Shown: positions 25,401-32,907 of the stretch, one piece after another | Position numbering within the stretch: the first letter of the stretch is position 1 | Layout of the letters: each line of letters starts with the position of its first letter | NCBI RefSeq assembly: GCF_032854445.1 | Contig: NC_088296.1 | Location: 24,924,897-24,988,896, forward strand | Direction: 5' to 3' | From: Liolophura sinensis | Taxonomy: Eukaryota > Mollusca > Polyplacophora > Chitonida > Chitonidae | DNA length: 64,000 bases | Notes under the pieces: model-generated | Told to the model about the DNA's origin: nothing | The model's database searches: none | What the model saw: the letters and a program-made list of their open reading frames with translations, nothing else | Position numbers and translations under genes: made by a program

Positions 25401-26665
25401 TGTGAGACACCTACCGTGTCCAAGGACGTACTAATTGGACACGAGTCCCTTTGTTGTGAGACACCTACCGTGTCCAAGGACGTACTAATTGGACACTAGT
25501 CCCTTTGTTGTGAGACACCTACCGTGTCCAAGGATGTACTAATTGGACACGAGTCCCTTTGTTGTGAGACACCTACCAAGTCCAGGGATGTACTAATTGG
25601 ACACGAGTCCCTTTGTTGTGAGACACCTACCGTGTCCAAGGATGTACTAATTGGACACGAGTCCCTTTGTTGTGAGACACCTACCGTGTCCAAGGATGTA
25701 CTAATTGGACACGAGTCCCTTTGTTGTGAGACACCTACCAAGTCCAGGGATGTACTAATTAGACACTAGTCCTTTTGTTGTGAGACACCCATCAAGTCCA
25801 GGGGCAAACTAATTGACATGCTGGCTTGACTCTCAGCTAAAGGGTGGAGGGGGACACTGGTCAGCCAGGTCTGAGGGTACTATGATTATGTACCATGGTT
25901 TGGGTAGAGCTGCATGCATGCTTTCTGTGGCAGTCCAGGGAACAAGGTCCACTGGCACCAAGCCCTTTTATGTTAAGAGCAGTAACTAACATGGCTACTA
26001 GCATTGTAAGCATTACATCTTAACTGTAAGACCCTGGGGCCTCCGTGGCTCAGTCGGTTAGCGCGATAGCGCAGCGTAACGACCCAGGAGGCTCTCACCA
26101 ATGCGGTCGCAATGAGTCCAGCTCATGCTGCCTTCCTCTCCGGCCGTACGTGAGAAGGTCTGCCAGCAACCTGTGGATGGTCATGGGTTTCCCCCGGGCT
26201 CTGGCCGTTGTCCTCCCACCATAATGCTGGCCGCCGTCGTATAAGTGAAATATTCTTGAGTAGGGCGTAAAACACCAATGAAATACATAAATAAATGACT
26301 GTAAGACCCCCAAGGTAAATAATCAAACAATAAAGATGTATCGTACTCCGTGTGGATCTGTCAGAGTTGATCAGTCTGTGAATGTCATGCACAGGACACA
26401 CTGAAGGTTTGCTGATTTATGCTAGGCACTCTGGTTTCCTCCTCTCATAAAAAAAACTAAGCCCCATTGTATGAGGGAAATATTCTTTTGAGTATGACAT
26501 TGAAACAAGAAGTGTGTGCAATCACTCTATCATTGGTGTGTTCAAGGTGCGATGGCAGGCCTGGGTATAGGGATGCTCCTGTTGGGAAGTGTCCTGGGCG
26601 TTGGTGCTGCGGCCTTCATACACAAACGCATGAATACAGAAGTACCCTACAAGGTCACAGAGTGA
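1408..26665 (+). CDS. Gene A: 3' part of a membrane-anchored LolA-like family protein (8 exons)
   Basis: The exons join as 1408-1488, 2143-2223, 5184-5319, 15649-15758, 23433-23499, 23921-24033, 24771-24858 and 26547-26665. They give 264 codons plus TGA with every intron phase consistent (0,0,1,0,1,0,1). The first part (IRNLTVDQW, then HDWTSVSEE, then HIYDF..C) follows the pattern I associate with metazoan LolA-like ectodomains (VRGIPVxxW, aromatic-rich strand, IYDF, Cys). The next part (SAIRVTDVQ, then DIVFTLRDRPP, then PSLTEAYENL) resembles the conserved C-terminal domain of those proteins. A Gly-rich transmembrane helix and a short KRMNTEVPYKVTE tail follow. This would be a type I surface or secretory-pathway protein; the function is unknown. 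The 5' exons lie outside the window. The gene model is strong. The family name is from memory only. Confidence 0.8.
1489..2142 (+). other. gene A intron A1, unique sequence
   Basis: AT-rich intron with no repeat or ORF that I can support. Confidence 0.6.
2143..2223 (+). CDS. Gene A exon A2
   Basis: The exon is 27 codons, phase 0 to 0, between TTTGACAG and GTAAAC. It begins HDWTSVSEESQGP and is the counterpart of exon B5 (NPWGSVTEQDEHP). Both share a W-x-S-V-[ST]-E core and a P-V-[GA]-[LM] motif near the end. Confidence 0.85.
2368..2595 (+). mobile_element. SINE family 1 copy (near full length)
   Basis: It begins with a decayed tRNA-like 'ggcctctgtggc' head, then the body 'cctgtggatggtcatgggtt', then 'gaaatattcttgagtacag', and ends in an A/T-rich tail. 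It lies inside gene A intron A2. Confidence 0.85.
2596..3423. other. gene A intron A2, unique sequence
   Basis: No gene, array or recognisable element was seen. There is a T-run near 3115. Confidence 0.5.
3424..3597 (-). mobile_element. SINE family 1 copy, 5'-truncated
   Basis: In reverse orientation it has the SINE 3' end (tgctatattcaagaagattt), the 'cacgaccatcggcaggttgc' core and the 'gccggagaggaaacc' block. It abuts the 39-bp array that starts directly after it. Confidence 0.85.
3604..5176. repeat. 39-bp tandem array (about 40 copies) ending at a splice acceptor
   Basis: The unit is built on tgttgtgtttctataatcct and gatgatttgactatcccc. Early copies carry single-base indels. From 3997 onward the length stays at multiples of 39, which leaves one frame open for 399 codons (13-residue period MLCFYNPDDLTIP). 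The last unit runs into the polypyrimidine tract and AG of exon A3. Because the open frame differs from that of exon A3, I treat the ORF as a by-product of the repeat. Confidence 0.95.
5184..5319 (+). CDS. Gene A exon A3
   Basis: The acceptor is TGTTTTACAG and the donor is GTAAGA. The exon is 136 bp, phase 0 to 1. It contains HIYDFYKGHPE and DIKDCF, aligning with NIYDFTKDHTE and VYSCF of exon B6. The IYDF and single Cys fit the end of a LolA-like module. The start at 5184 is fixed by phase, because the next AG gives an in-frame TAG. Confidence 0.85.
5553..5837 (+). mobile_element. left arm of a MITE-like dispersed element
   Basis: It starts with aaaggcaaagaaaacactaa followed by 'catgaagtatttgtccaatg'. 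The same sequence in reverse complement lies on the far side of the 52-bp array (7668-7800). A related internal piece occurs at 26690-26965, and the terminal motif occurs again at about 40310. The two inverted arms and the array between them look like one element. Confidence 0.6.
5838..7662. repeat. 52-bp tandem array (about 35 copies), one CRE palindrome per unit
   Basis: The unit reads gatgtgacgtcactgatacc, then ctctgggtcactacagacca, then ccacagaatctg. Nearly all copies keep the perfect octamer TGACGTCA (the CREB/ATF consensus). Two copies, near 7145 and 7199, have TGACCTCA. Each unit also has GGGTCA. The copies are almost identical. The array sits in the 10.3-kb intron between exons A3 and A4. 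Confidence 0.97.
7668..7800 (-). mobile_element. right arm of the MITE-like element flanking the 52-bp array
   Basis: Read in reverse complement it gives 'ggccaagaaaacactaaaatgaagtg', matching the left arm at 5553 with scattered substitutions. It therefore forms a terminal inverted repeat around the array. Confidence 0.6.
7838..8462. repeat. 40-bp tandem array (about 15.6 copies)
   Basis: The unit is ataactgtgcaaatcagggg followed by acataactacccactgggat, with light divergence (acatgactac, aaatccgggg). It lies in the intron between exons A3 and A4. Confidence 0.96.
8463..10501. other. gene A intron A3, mostly unique sequence with small repeat fragments
   Basis: No exon was recognised. Short pieces near 8684-8740 and 9030-9095 ('gtcttcagcatagtg', 'gtgaggcagc') resemble the second dispersed family seen at 11163. 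The longest open frames are under 100 codons and show no family signal. Confidence 0.4.
10502..11053. mobile_element. long inverted repeat, candidate MITE or foldback element
   Basis: The left arm (10502-10643) and right arm (10895-11053) are reverse complements over roughly 145 bp with modest divergence. For example, 'gacagcacatcacacattg' on the left pairs with 'caatttgtgaggtgctgtc' on the right. The loop is about 250 bp and non-coding. No transposase is present. Confidence 0.75.
11163..11415 (+). mobile_element. dispersed element family 2, near full length
   Basis: It runs from 'gttgctgcctcacttggcac' through 'gtgtcttcaggatgataca' to 'gacgttaaacc'. Reverse-orientation copies are at 41914-42163 and 63042-63234. 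It is non-coding and ends in a motif like other invertebrate SINE tails, so it is probably a SINE or MITE. Confidence 0.65.
11416..11805. other. gene A intron A3, unique AT-rich sequence
   Basis: AT-rich, with poly-A and poly-T runs near 11660 and 11720. No feature was recognised. Confidence 0.4.
11806..11962 (-). mobile_element. SINE family 1 copy, 5'-truncated
   Basis: It has the reverse-oriented tail (tttatttattgatta), then 'tcgtactcaagaatatttca' and 'cccacgaccatccacaggtt'. It stops shortly after the 'cagaccttctcac' block. Confidence 0.9.
11963..12505. other. gene A intron A3, unique sequence
   Basis: No gene or clear repeat is visible. The segment 12245-12330 ('gattatggcttaacgccaca') resembles a generic invertebrate dispersed repeat, but no second copy was found here. 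Confidence 0.35.
12506..15420. repeat. 89-bp tandem array (about 32 copies)
   Basis: The unit contains acctttctgaactgtcaatc, tagctagtcatgatgaatat and gatcaaccagatatcccaca. Variants (ccaaactatc or tgaactgtc; cacatat, cacgtat or cacattt; ttgatcaac, tttatcagc or tttacaac) recur in blocks, which implies expansion by groups of units. The last unit is degraded. Confidence 0.96.
15519..15551. repeat. C-rich low-complexity tract
   Basis: A run of CCACCCCCT-type repeats lies about 100 bp upstream of the exon A4 acceptor. Confidence 0.8.
15649..15758 (+). CDS. Gene A exon A4
   Basis: The acceptor is CCCTTTCCAG and the donor is GTAAGT. The exon is 110 bp, phase 1 to 0. It encodes SYYYNVYGKHEQVYTAVTN and ends SAIRVTDVQ. 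It pairs with exon B7 (DNLGIHRFSG... then SFFRVKITS). The R-[IV]-x-[DK]-[IV] strand is typical of the C-terminal domain of the family. Confidence 0.87.
15881..16091 (+). mobile_element. SINE family 1 copy, head missing
   Basis: The body runs from 'ctcaccaatatggtcactat' through 'gtccagctcatgctgg' and 'cccccgggctctgcccagtt' to 'gaaatattctgagtacg'. Confidence 0.88.
16236..16364 (-). mobile_element. SINE family 1 copy, 5'-truncated
   Basis: It has the reverse tail (tatttatttatttgattggt), 'acgtcgtactcaagaatatt' and then a decayed core. It lies only 145 bp from an opposite-strand copy. Confidence 0.88.
16436..16545 (+). repeat. SINE-like repeat family 3 fragment
   Basis: It shares 'catgccaaaggttggtggtt' and 'cctccacccatatggtgat' with 896-1052. 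Confidence 0.5.
16546..17330. other. gene A intron A4, unique sequence
   Basis: No exon, RNA gene or array was recognised. A small (AAAT)n patch is near 16668. Confidence 0.4.
17331..17552. mobile_element. MITE copy at the head of the 107-bp array
   Basis: The left end 'gtatttcacctaaagtt' (17334) and the right end 'atttaggtgaaatacagta' (about 17537) form terminal inverted repeats. The interior (catccacc..tggggctactt) matches the complete solo copy at 29384-29597. The TA at each end is consistent with TA target-site duplications, as in Tc1/mariner-type MITEs. Confidence 0.7.
17525..23390. repeat. 106/108-bp tandem array (about 55 copies) derived from the right half of a MITE
   Basis: The unit contains aatttctaatcagaaaaaca, ggcatcaaaagtatcatttt, aggccactatgtgcttctgg and aggccaaactttaggtg. 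The second half matches the right half of the MITE at 29510-29597. Variants differ at few sites (caagtg or cacgtg; ggtgtacag or ggtgaagtacag), giving 106- and 108-bp forms. Many units carry the E-box palindrome CACGTG. The array lies in the 7.7-kb intron between exons A4 and A5. Confidence 0.96.
23433..23499 (+). CDS. Gene A exon A5
   Basis: A 67-bp exon, phase 0 to 1, between CGTTTCAG and GTGAGT. It encodes IYQTIPLYLDIVFTLRDRP plus PKL. The hydrophobic strand followed by RDRPP fits the conserved '[FL]-T-L-x-D-x-P-P' pattern I recall for the family's C-terminal domain. Confidence 0.85.
23921..24033 (+). CDS. Gene A exon A6
   Basis: A 113-bp exon, phase 1 to 0, with acceptor TGTTTTCAG and donor GTACAG. 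It encodes DNVKSESVEPSLTEAYENLD then AAVDEGFTITVPYKNGTK. It should form a helix (SLTEAYENLDAAV) followed by a beta strand, continuing the C-terminal domain. NGT is a potential N-glycosylation sequon. Confidence 0.87.
24222..24390. repeat. AT-only low-complexity tract
   Basis: Long runs of TAATTAAT and TATATAAT, almost free of G and C, lie inside the intron between exons A6 and A7. Confidence 0.85.
24391..24770 (+). other. gene A intron A6, unique part, with a small echo of exon A6
   Basis: At 24400-24455 the sequence 'gaagaacctgaatgctgcag' followed by 'gacaaagggacag' resembles the end of exon A6 ('gagaacctggatgctgctgt', 'gaacaaaggtacag'). This may be an old partial duplication of the exon and its donor. 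Confidence 0.45.
24771..24858 (+). CDS. Gene A exon A7
   Basis: An 88-bp exon, phase 0 to 1, with donor GTAAGT. It encodes DLKVLLSSLWERQKWY then SKSGPSQLKKYTPG. It links the globular domain to the membrane helix. The acceptor (TTTTGGTAG) is weak but is the only one that keeps frame. Confidence 0.8.
25262..25803. repeat. 54-bp tandem array (about 10 copies)
   Basis: The unit contains gtactaattggacacgagtc, cctttgttgtgagacaccta and then either ccgtgtccaagg or ccaagtccaggg. Because 54 is a multiple of three, both strands show 81-codon open frames. These are not credible genes. The array lies in the last intron of gene A. Confidence 0.95.
26036..26296 (+). mobile_element. SINE family 1, full-length reference copy
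   Basis: The head 'ggcctccgtggctcagtcgg' with 'ttagcgcg' is a clear tRNA-like box A region. A weak box B-like segment lies near 26108. The body runs through 'tgtggatggtcatgggtttc', 'cataatgctggccgccgtcg' and 'taagtgaaatattcttgagt'. It ends in an (ataa)n tail. Transcription by RNA polymerase III is expected of such elements. The other copies in the window were identified against this one. Confidence 0.93.
26547..26665 (+). CDS. Gene A terminal exon A8 with transmembrane anchor
   Basis: The acceptor is TGTTCAAG and the exon is entered at phase 1. It encodes GAMAGLGIGMLLLGSVLG then VGAAAFIH, a 24-residue Gly/Ala/Leu-rich membrane helix with overlapping small-xxx-small motifs. A 13-residue tail, KRMNTEVPYKVTE, precedes the TGA at 26663-26665. 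The Lys-Arg just after the helix fits a cytoplasmic stop-transfer signal. The polypyrimidine tract is weak. Confidence 0.82.
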
Positions 26666-26965
26666 GGGATTCAGACCATTCATTCTCAAAACGTACGACA
26701 CTCAAGAAGGATGGTTTTGGACCACAGAAGAAAGTGCATTTGGAGCTGTTACTTTGAATTCGTAAGATTTTCCAAATCAAAAAAAAAAAACCCAAAAAAC
26801 AATCTACACGGCATATATGCTCTGAGTTTTCTGGGACATGACGTCACAAAAAATTAATGATTTTAGAGTTCCTATTATGGGTATATGTGTACTTCATTAA
26901 GAACATAGATTAAAAATCAAAGTTCCTTATACTGGAGTTTAGTGTTTTCCAGGTATACTTCCGAG
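26666..26965 (+). other. gene A 3' UTR start overlapping a dispersed-element fragment
   Basis: Bases 26690-26965 resemble the element that flanks the 52-bp array. They include 'aagtgcatttggagctgtta', a single 'gacatgacgtcacaaa' CRE-like site, and an end 'gtttagtgttttccagg' similar to the element's terminal motif. If transcribed, it forms the beginning of the gene A 3' UTR. Confidence 0.45.
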
Positions 26966-27810
26966 AGCAGTCAAGTGAGTTTTCTAAATTTCTAACACTG
27001 TTGCCACTGTTGAAATGTTAGTTGTACGATATTATATCATAAACCAGTTTTGGTATTCTTTCGTTGTTTCATGATCTTTGACGTCGATCCGAAAGACATA
27101 AGAAATATACATTTAGATCATTCACCAATGTTTTTAATGGATATTACAAACTTTCTTCAGGGAAATTATCACCAGTAAATAAATCTGTATTTTGGCTCTT
27201 CATCTGACTTCACGGACCCATCACGGACGTCTGGCACTATATAGGTCTTAAGCTTTAAAAGGTTTTATGATATATGCTTTTTTCTGGCACCCTTAGATAT
27301 TTTACACTGGAGTCTTTATTTTTTAATACATGTTGTAAATAAGTTTTTATGCTTTTTACCAGTGTATATCTGTATGTTACATATGATTTTGAGTAATTGT
27401 AAGATCTTGTCACGAAGTAGTCTTGTTACTATTAGTACAACTGTACCTGCGGTGTCATTAGAGGACAATTTAACACATAAATGTTACTATTATGTAAAGT
27501 TATCACTTTTCCACATCATTTGTTGTGATAGAGAAAGTGCTTCACCTACATCATGTATATATATTGTAATGTTTTCATCTATGTTCTTACAAGGAGTGCA
27601 TGTGTTTGTGGAATATTTGTCTCCTGTTATGTAGAGACATGTTTCTCTACAGTTGTTAACATCAGAGTATACCTGTAAATCTTGAATCCATCCAGTTACC
27701 ACTGACATACTTGTTTCTGCCTTAAGGACTGTCTGATTATTGTCCATGGGGGTCTGAGGTGATAATGTTACCATATTCATGTTACACTGTTCCTTATTCT
27801 CTATTGCACA
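26966..27810. other. putative 3' UTR or intergenic sequence
   Basis: No gene was recognised. An AATAAA at 27178-27183 is the first plausible poly(A) signal after the gene A stop. Confidence 0.35.
27178..27183 (+). promoter_or_regulatory. candidate poly(A) signal for gene A
   Basis: AATAAA about 510 bp after the stop codon, followed by a T-rich stretch. AATAAA-like strings are common in this AT-rich DNA, so the assignment is weak. Confidence 0.3.
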
Positions 27811-28019
27811 GTAACTCTCAATGCGATCGCTGTGAGTTCAAGCCCAGCTCATGCTGGCTTCCTTTTTGGTCATATGTGGGACAGTCTGTCAGAAACCTGC
27901 TGAGGGTTGTGGGTTTACCCTGGGCTCTGCCTGGTTTCATCCCGCCATAATGCTGCTCACCGCAGTATAAGTGAAGTATTCTTGACTACCGCAAAGAAAA
28001 CCAATGAAATAAATAAATG
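27811..28019 (+). mobile_element. SINE family 1 copy, head missing
   Basis: It runs from 'caatgcgatcgctgtgagtt' through 'cccagctcatgctggcttcc' to 'agtataagtgaagtattctt' and an (ataa)n tail. Confidence 0.9.
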
Positions 28020-28604
28020 TATAAAACCAATAAGTTCACAAAGACACAGATGTCCACAAATTTTAACAATTTGTGAACAGGCAATTAGTTCCTAGTTCTT
28101 GTTGGGGGTGTTTGTTATCCCAAGAGTTTGTAAATACGGTTTGTGTGTATAGTATCACTGTTTGTAATAATACTGTGGTCACAATCGTCAAGTATGTACA
28201 CAAACGTTTTATGGCTTTATTGTTTGATCCAGAGCACAAGCCAGTGGGCCAAATCCCTAGGCAAATTCCACAAAGTCATTTCAGCGAAAGGTTGAAATAC
28301 GACATTTTTGAACCTCAGGAATTACAATTTTCACCATCTTATAAATGTTATCTGTAGGCAAATGCTTGAAAATTTCAATTTCCATTATCGAAAACCAAGA
28401 AATGGCTTTGTGGAATTGGGCCCTAGGCCAGTAAGGTGACCTGTGACCACTCCTACCGCATGGCGATATCATCAAAACGATCTAGGTTCGCATATATCCC
28501 CAACAATATATTGTACGATCATTTACGAGGATGACCCCAGGTTTTGGGTTGGAGGTTACCTTAACTAGTGGTAAGTACACCTGTAGGTGAGACTGGACAT
28601 CGAA
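28020..28604. other. intergenic unique sequence
   Basis: No feature was recognised. A short inverted pair is visible: 'ccaaatccctaggcaaattccacaa' near 28250 and its imperfect complement 'ttgtggaattgggccctagg' near 28410. Confidence 0.4.
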
Positions 28605-29273
28605 CAGCTTCATTACACTTGAGAAACACAGCGCTGAACTGAACAGATTCATTACGCTTGAAAAACACAGCGCAGAACTGAACAGATCCATTACGCTTGA
28701 GAAACACAGTGCAGAACTGAACAGATTCATTACGCTTGAGAAACACAGCGCAGAACTGAACAGATTCATTACGCTTGAGAAACACAGTGCAGAACTGAAC
28801 AGATTCATTACGCTTGAGAAACACAGCGCAGAACTGAACCGATTCATTACGCTTGAGAAACACAGCGCAGAACTGAACCGATTCATTACGCTTGAGAAAC
28901 ACAGCGCAGAACTGAACAGATTCATTACGCTTGAGAAACACAGCGCAGAACTGAACAGATTCATTACGCTTGAGAAACACAGCGCAGAACTGAACAGATT
29001 CATTACGCTTGAGAAACACAGCGCAGAACTGAACAGATTCATTACGCTTGAGAAACACAGCGCAGAACTGAACCGATTCATTACGCTTGAGAAACACAGC
29101 GCAGAACTGAACCAATTCATTACGCTTGAGAAACACAGCGCAGAACTGAACAGATTCATTACGCTTGAGAAACACAGTGCAGAACTGAACAGATTCATTA
29201 CGCTTGAGAAACACAGCGCAGGACTAAACAGATTCATTACGCTTGAGAAACACAGTGCAGAACTGAACAGATT
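28605..29273. repeat. 39-bp tandem array (about 17 copies)
   Basis: The unit contains gcgcagaactgaacagattc and attacgcttgagaaacaca. Its length is a multiple of three, so two overlapping minus-strand frames stay open for 251 and 217 codons. They encode only 13-residue repeats (SSALCFSSVMNLF or its frame-shifted equivalent), and I do not accept them as genes. The unit is unrelated to the 39-bp array at 3604. Confidence 0.96.
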
Positions 29274-29383
29274 TACATCACCGAACCACTGTGGAGTTTT
29301 TATGCACTTTTTTCATTATTTTACTATAATACTTTTATGTGTATGCAAACGTATTATATGTATGTTGGATATGAGAATACTGT

Positions 29384-29597
29384 ATTTCACCTAAAGTTTA
29401 GCTTTTTCAAGGGACAGTTTTTGCTTGATTCTGATTTATTCATCCACGTTGGTGGGGCTACTTGAGAATTTTTTTTTGTTCAGTTGGACTAATTTTAATT
29501 GATTAAAGCGCCAGCATTAAAAGTCTCATTTTGAGGCCATTGTGGGCTTCTGAAAATGCCTTTTTACATACCAAACTTTAGGTGAAATACGGTAATT
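29384..29597. mobile_element. complete solo MITE (about 214 bp)
   Basis: The terminal inverted repeats are CTGTATTTCACCTAAAGTTT on the left and AAACTTTAGGTGAAATACGG on the right, each bordered by TA. No coding capacity. It is the likely source family of the 107-bp array at 17525, because that unit corresponds to the right half of this element. Confidence 0.78.
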
Positions 29598-30048
29598 AAG
29601 GGAAGGATATATTTACACCTAACCATACCAAATATGATTTCCTGGTCCAAGTTTTTTTTTAGTTGTTCACTACAGTACACTTGTCTTTTTTATGATCAAA
29701 TGGCCAACTTTTTACACTTCAGTCTTCGTGGGTTATTATTTTCCATGTTTTATGTGCGGGGAAAACTAAGACTTCTTTCACTGTTTTGTTTCTGTTTTAC
29801 TCGGATTTCAAGCCTTGTGTATTATGTGCCAACCTTAGCTATTACCTTAGTTCTTTGTAAGACTAGAAAACCACCACTCGGGTGATATTGATCTGTGTAC
29901 TGAAGTACATGTAGATTTGCCTTAGTTGATTTAGGTATGGTTTTGTTTAATATTGTGCTGTGCTCATAATGTATGAGATTCGAAGAGGGCCACTCCAGTA
30001 AGTTCATATTTACCACTTCATGGTACATTCTGCTAAAGCAAAAAAAAA

Positions 30049-30085
<37 letters not shown>

Positions 30086-30911
30086 CAACTCTTTCTTGCA
30101 CTGTACTTGTAAGTACAAAAACATTCGTATTATTACTTGTAACCTTAAGCCTTATTTGTGAGCTTTATTTTCTTTACCTGTACTTTGCTATGTACGTGTA
30201 TTTACTGAACCTGTGTATGAAATACTGGGTTTGGAGTGACAAAAGTAGAGCGATCTCCCCTTGTTGCCTGATAGCGGCGCCTTCCGTCACAATCAGTGAA
30301 ATGAAGGAGAGATCTGTATAAATCTACAATAATGGCGGTTATTTAATAAAAACAATCACATTCAGAATTCTTCATAGTTCTCCAGTGGCGAAACTAAAAT
30401 GTGAGAGACTGTACCGAGATGTAAAATGGTGACGTTACTGGGTTGTTTTTTTTTTGTAACTTGCAAATTCCATATTCCATATTTTCTCGCCTTTATTTTT
30501 AGCTTGTGGAAGAATTAAGTATTGACAGTCGTTTCTTGACATTTACATATACGAACATTTTTACTTTTGTGAACAAGTAAGATGCAGTCTTTTAATGATA
30601 TCTTTTCAAGGTCTTTTCTTTTGTAAATATATATGAAAAAAAACTCATTTTGGTTTACTATTCTCAGTTCGTATCTCATCAGCGTGAAACTTGTCTATTT
30701 TTATAAAGAATCTTTTCACGTTTTTCTTGTATTTGTCGTAACATTCTTTTTTTACTAGTGATACTTTGGTTGTAGCTTTTCTGTGATTGACATTTTACAT
30801 CTTGAAAGAGTGTTGAATTACCGCGTCTCTCTCCTAGTAAACATCTATGCTTTTGGCGCCAATATTTTTGTACTGACATGTAGTTGAAGGCTTTTGATTA
30901 TAAGATTGTAT
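29598..30911. other. intergenic unique AT-rich sequence
   Basis: No gene was recognised. It contains a (TA)n run at 30055-30081. Open frames of up to 100 codons are AT-driven, and one encodes the (TA)n as alternating Ile-Tyr. Confidence 0.4.
30055..30081. repeat. (TA)n microsatellite
   Basis: About 13 TA dinucleotides follow an A-run. Confidence 0.9.
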
Positions 30912-31022
30912 TAGCTGTAGTTGCAGCTTGTGGATGGTCTGCCCGGCTCCCTCCCACATAATGCTGGCCGCCGTCGTGTTCTTGAGTACGGCATAAAACA
31001 TCAATCAAGTATATAAATAAAT
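30912..31022 (+). mobile_element. SINE family 1, 3' fragment with internal deletion
   Basis: 'gcttgtggatggtctgcccg' is joined directly to 'cataatgctggccgccgtcg' and 'ttgagtacggcataaaaca', with an (aaat)n tail. Confidence 0.85.
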
Positions 31023-31169
31023 ATAAGCTGTAGTCAGAATATTTTAAGATGCTGAGAAAGACGTGAAGTAAACATCAGAGCTGTATTTCAGGACACGATT
31101 AAGCATTTCTGTTCACTTAATTTGTTAGGTATTCTTGAACCGTGTGTCTATACATGAACGTCTCGGTCT

Positions 31170-31460
31170 GTTTCTGTAGATAGATGTCCATTCGTAAATA
31201 TGTCTGCCCATTGATGGAAATCGGTGTCCATTCGTAAATATACCTGCCCATTGATGGAAATCGGTGTCCATTTGTAATGTGTCTGCCCATTGAATGAAAT
31301 CGGTGTCCATTCCGAAATGTGTCTGCCCATTGATGGAAATCAGTGTCCATTCTTAAATGTGTCTGCCCATTACTTTCCAGCTTGAAAAATGGATGTCCAT
31401 ACCGGATAATGGATGTCCATTCCCGAAAATATTCGCACATTCCTGGACATGTTTGTCCAT
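31170..31460. repeat. degenerate 40-bp tandem array (about 7 copies)
   Basis: The unit contains gtccattcgtaaatatgtct and gcccattgatggaaatcggt. It decays progressively to the right, where only 'tgtccattcc' remains recognisable. The minus-strand frames (NGHRFPSMGRHI-type repeats) are repeat artefacts. Confidence 0.85.
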
Positions 31461-32099
31461 TCCTGAGCATTTTTCCGGGCCAGGAAATTGTTAACATATA
31501 AATTTAACATAATCTACAGATAGAATTGCTGATACACACAGGGAACACCTAGAGAAGTGGCACATTTGCAGATTTCAATTCTGAACGTATTCAGTTGTTG
31601 GTAACGTTTTAAAATTTGCTTCATTTGGATTTGCTTGTTTATGAATAGCGATACTGTTGGAGTTTTACTTGTGTCAGTGTAAGTGCTTTGAAAGGAAATT
31701 GAAACATGTAAATCTTGTAAATCTCTCTGAATTAGATTTGGACAATATGCATGTGCGTTTAGTCGACGCAACAAGTCCTATGCAACTGAGCACTTCTTGC
31801 TCTTGCAACTGATTAGAAGGGCCGAGTTGACGTTAAACCATGATTAGTCATTCTTACGACTAAAGTTGTATACCACAAATCGTACACCGTGAAGGATACC
31901 TTACAGAAGGCTGACTGATCTTAATTTCTAAACATCCGTCCCGAGTTAATGTTTGGACCCACTTGATTCGTAAGTCAATTTTTCGTAACTGTTCTGGTAA
32001 ATGACGTCGCTTTATGGCCCTGTAAAGGAGACAAGTTCTTTTACGAAAACAGTTACAAGAAATATGACTTACGAAGTTTTGTGAAAGTGAGTTCGGACT
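31461..32099. other. intergenic unique sequence
   Basis: Nothing recognisable. Open frames are below 90 codons. Confidence 0.4.
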
Positions 32100-32420
32100 T
32101 AAGCAGCATAACAACAGTTTTGTATGTTAAATGTGATGACAACACAGAATTTTGAGTATTTCTAGACCAGTGACGTTTAATAAATTACAATTAACATACC
32201 TGCATATTTTTTGTACGTAATTCTGCTTAAGCTATATTGCTAGAGGGCGTGTAAATAGCTAATATGTATGCATTTACACGAACAGTTAGAATAAAACCCT
32301 GACTGAGGTATAAAACTGACAGGCCGTATTTCACCGGTTACGTGTGAACATTTGCCAGCTATCACCATGTTGTCACTTCTGTGGTTTTACTCTCTGTGCT
32401 GTACGTCTTTGATTATATAG
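32100..32420 (-). mobile_element. dispersed element carrying a single satellite-like unit, copy 1
   Basis: In reverse complement this matches 39800-40070 through most of its length. It has one unit-like stretch ('gtacagcacagagagtaaaa'), then 'tgatagctggcaaatg', 'cgtaaccggtgaaatacgg', 'gcttaagcagaatta' and 'gtgttgtcatcacatttaac'. It shows that the flank of the 49-bp array exists elsewhere without the array. Confidence 0.75.
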
Positions 32421-32907
32421 TACGCTGAATTGCGATTTTAAGCCCTTTAAACCATGTTAGTTTTGTGATTTATTGGATTATTGTAACGGTCACATTTTGT
32501 ATTTGTTGTGAGGTATATACATGTACGTAACATATGTATTCGTTCCTCTATCCATATCCACATATCTATGAAACAGCTTTACTTTGCACAGTATGCGTGT
32601 TTAAATAAAACAAGTTAAACGGATTATTCTTGTTCATGTTTTACTTTCTTTATATCGAAATTTCAAAGATACTTTTTCACGAATTTCTTGAATAGGCTGG
32701 AAAATAAATACGGCTTGTTTTGTTGTGGTTTGGATGAAGTCAGTGAAGTCATCACACTTGTCACGTGACTGGAATTGCCGTGGAATCGGATTTGAACCTG
32801 AAAGGAAACTGAGGGTAAGATTACAGGGAAAAACACAAGTAAAGTCCAGAAAATATCTCTAGCGAGAAACTCCTGACACTCAGGAAGACTGTGGTCTGAT
32901 GATTAGT
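32421..32907. other. intergenic unique sequence
   Basis: An AATAAA at 32604-32609 is followed by a T-rich segment (gttcatgttttactttctt). It could be a distal poly(A) signal, but no transcript unit can be tied to it. Confidence 0.3.

Noticed and set aside
25496-25769. 81-codon ORFs on both strands
   Set aside because: The 54-bp repeat is a multiple of three and free of stops on both strands.
28482-29237. 251-codon and 217-codon minus-strand ORFs
   Set aside because: Both come from the 39-bp array with no stop in the unit. Two overlapping frames are equally open and the peptides are pure repeats.
29822-30124. 100-codon minus ORF with Ile-Tyr repeats
   Set aside because: It translates a (TA)n microsatellite and has no other recognisable feature.
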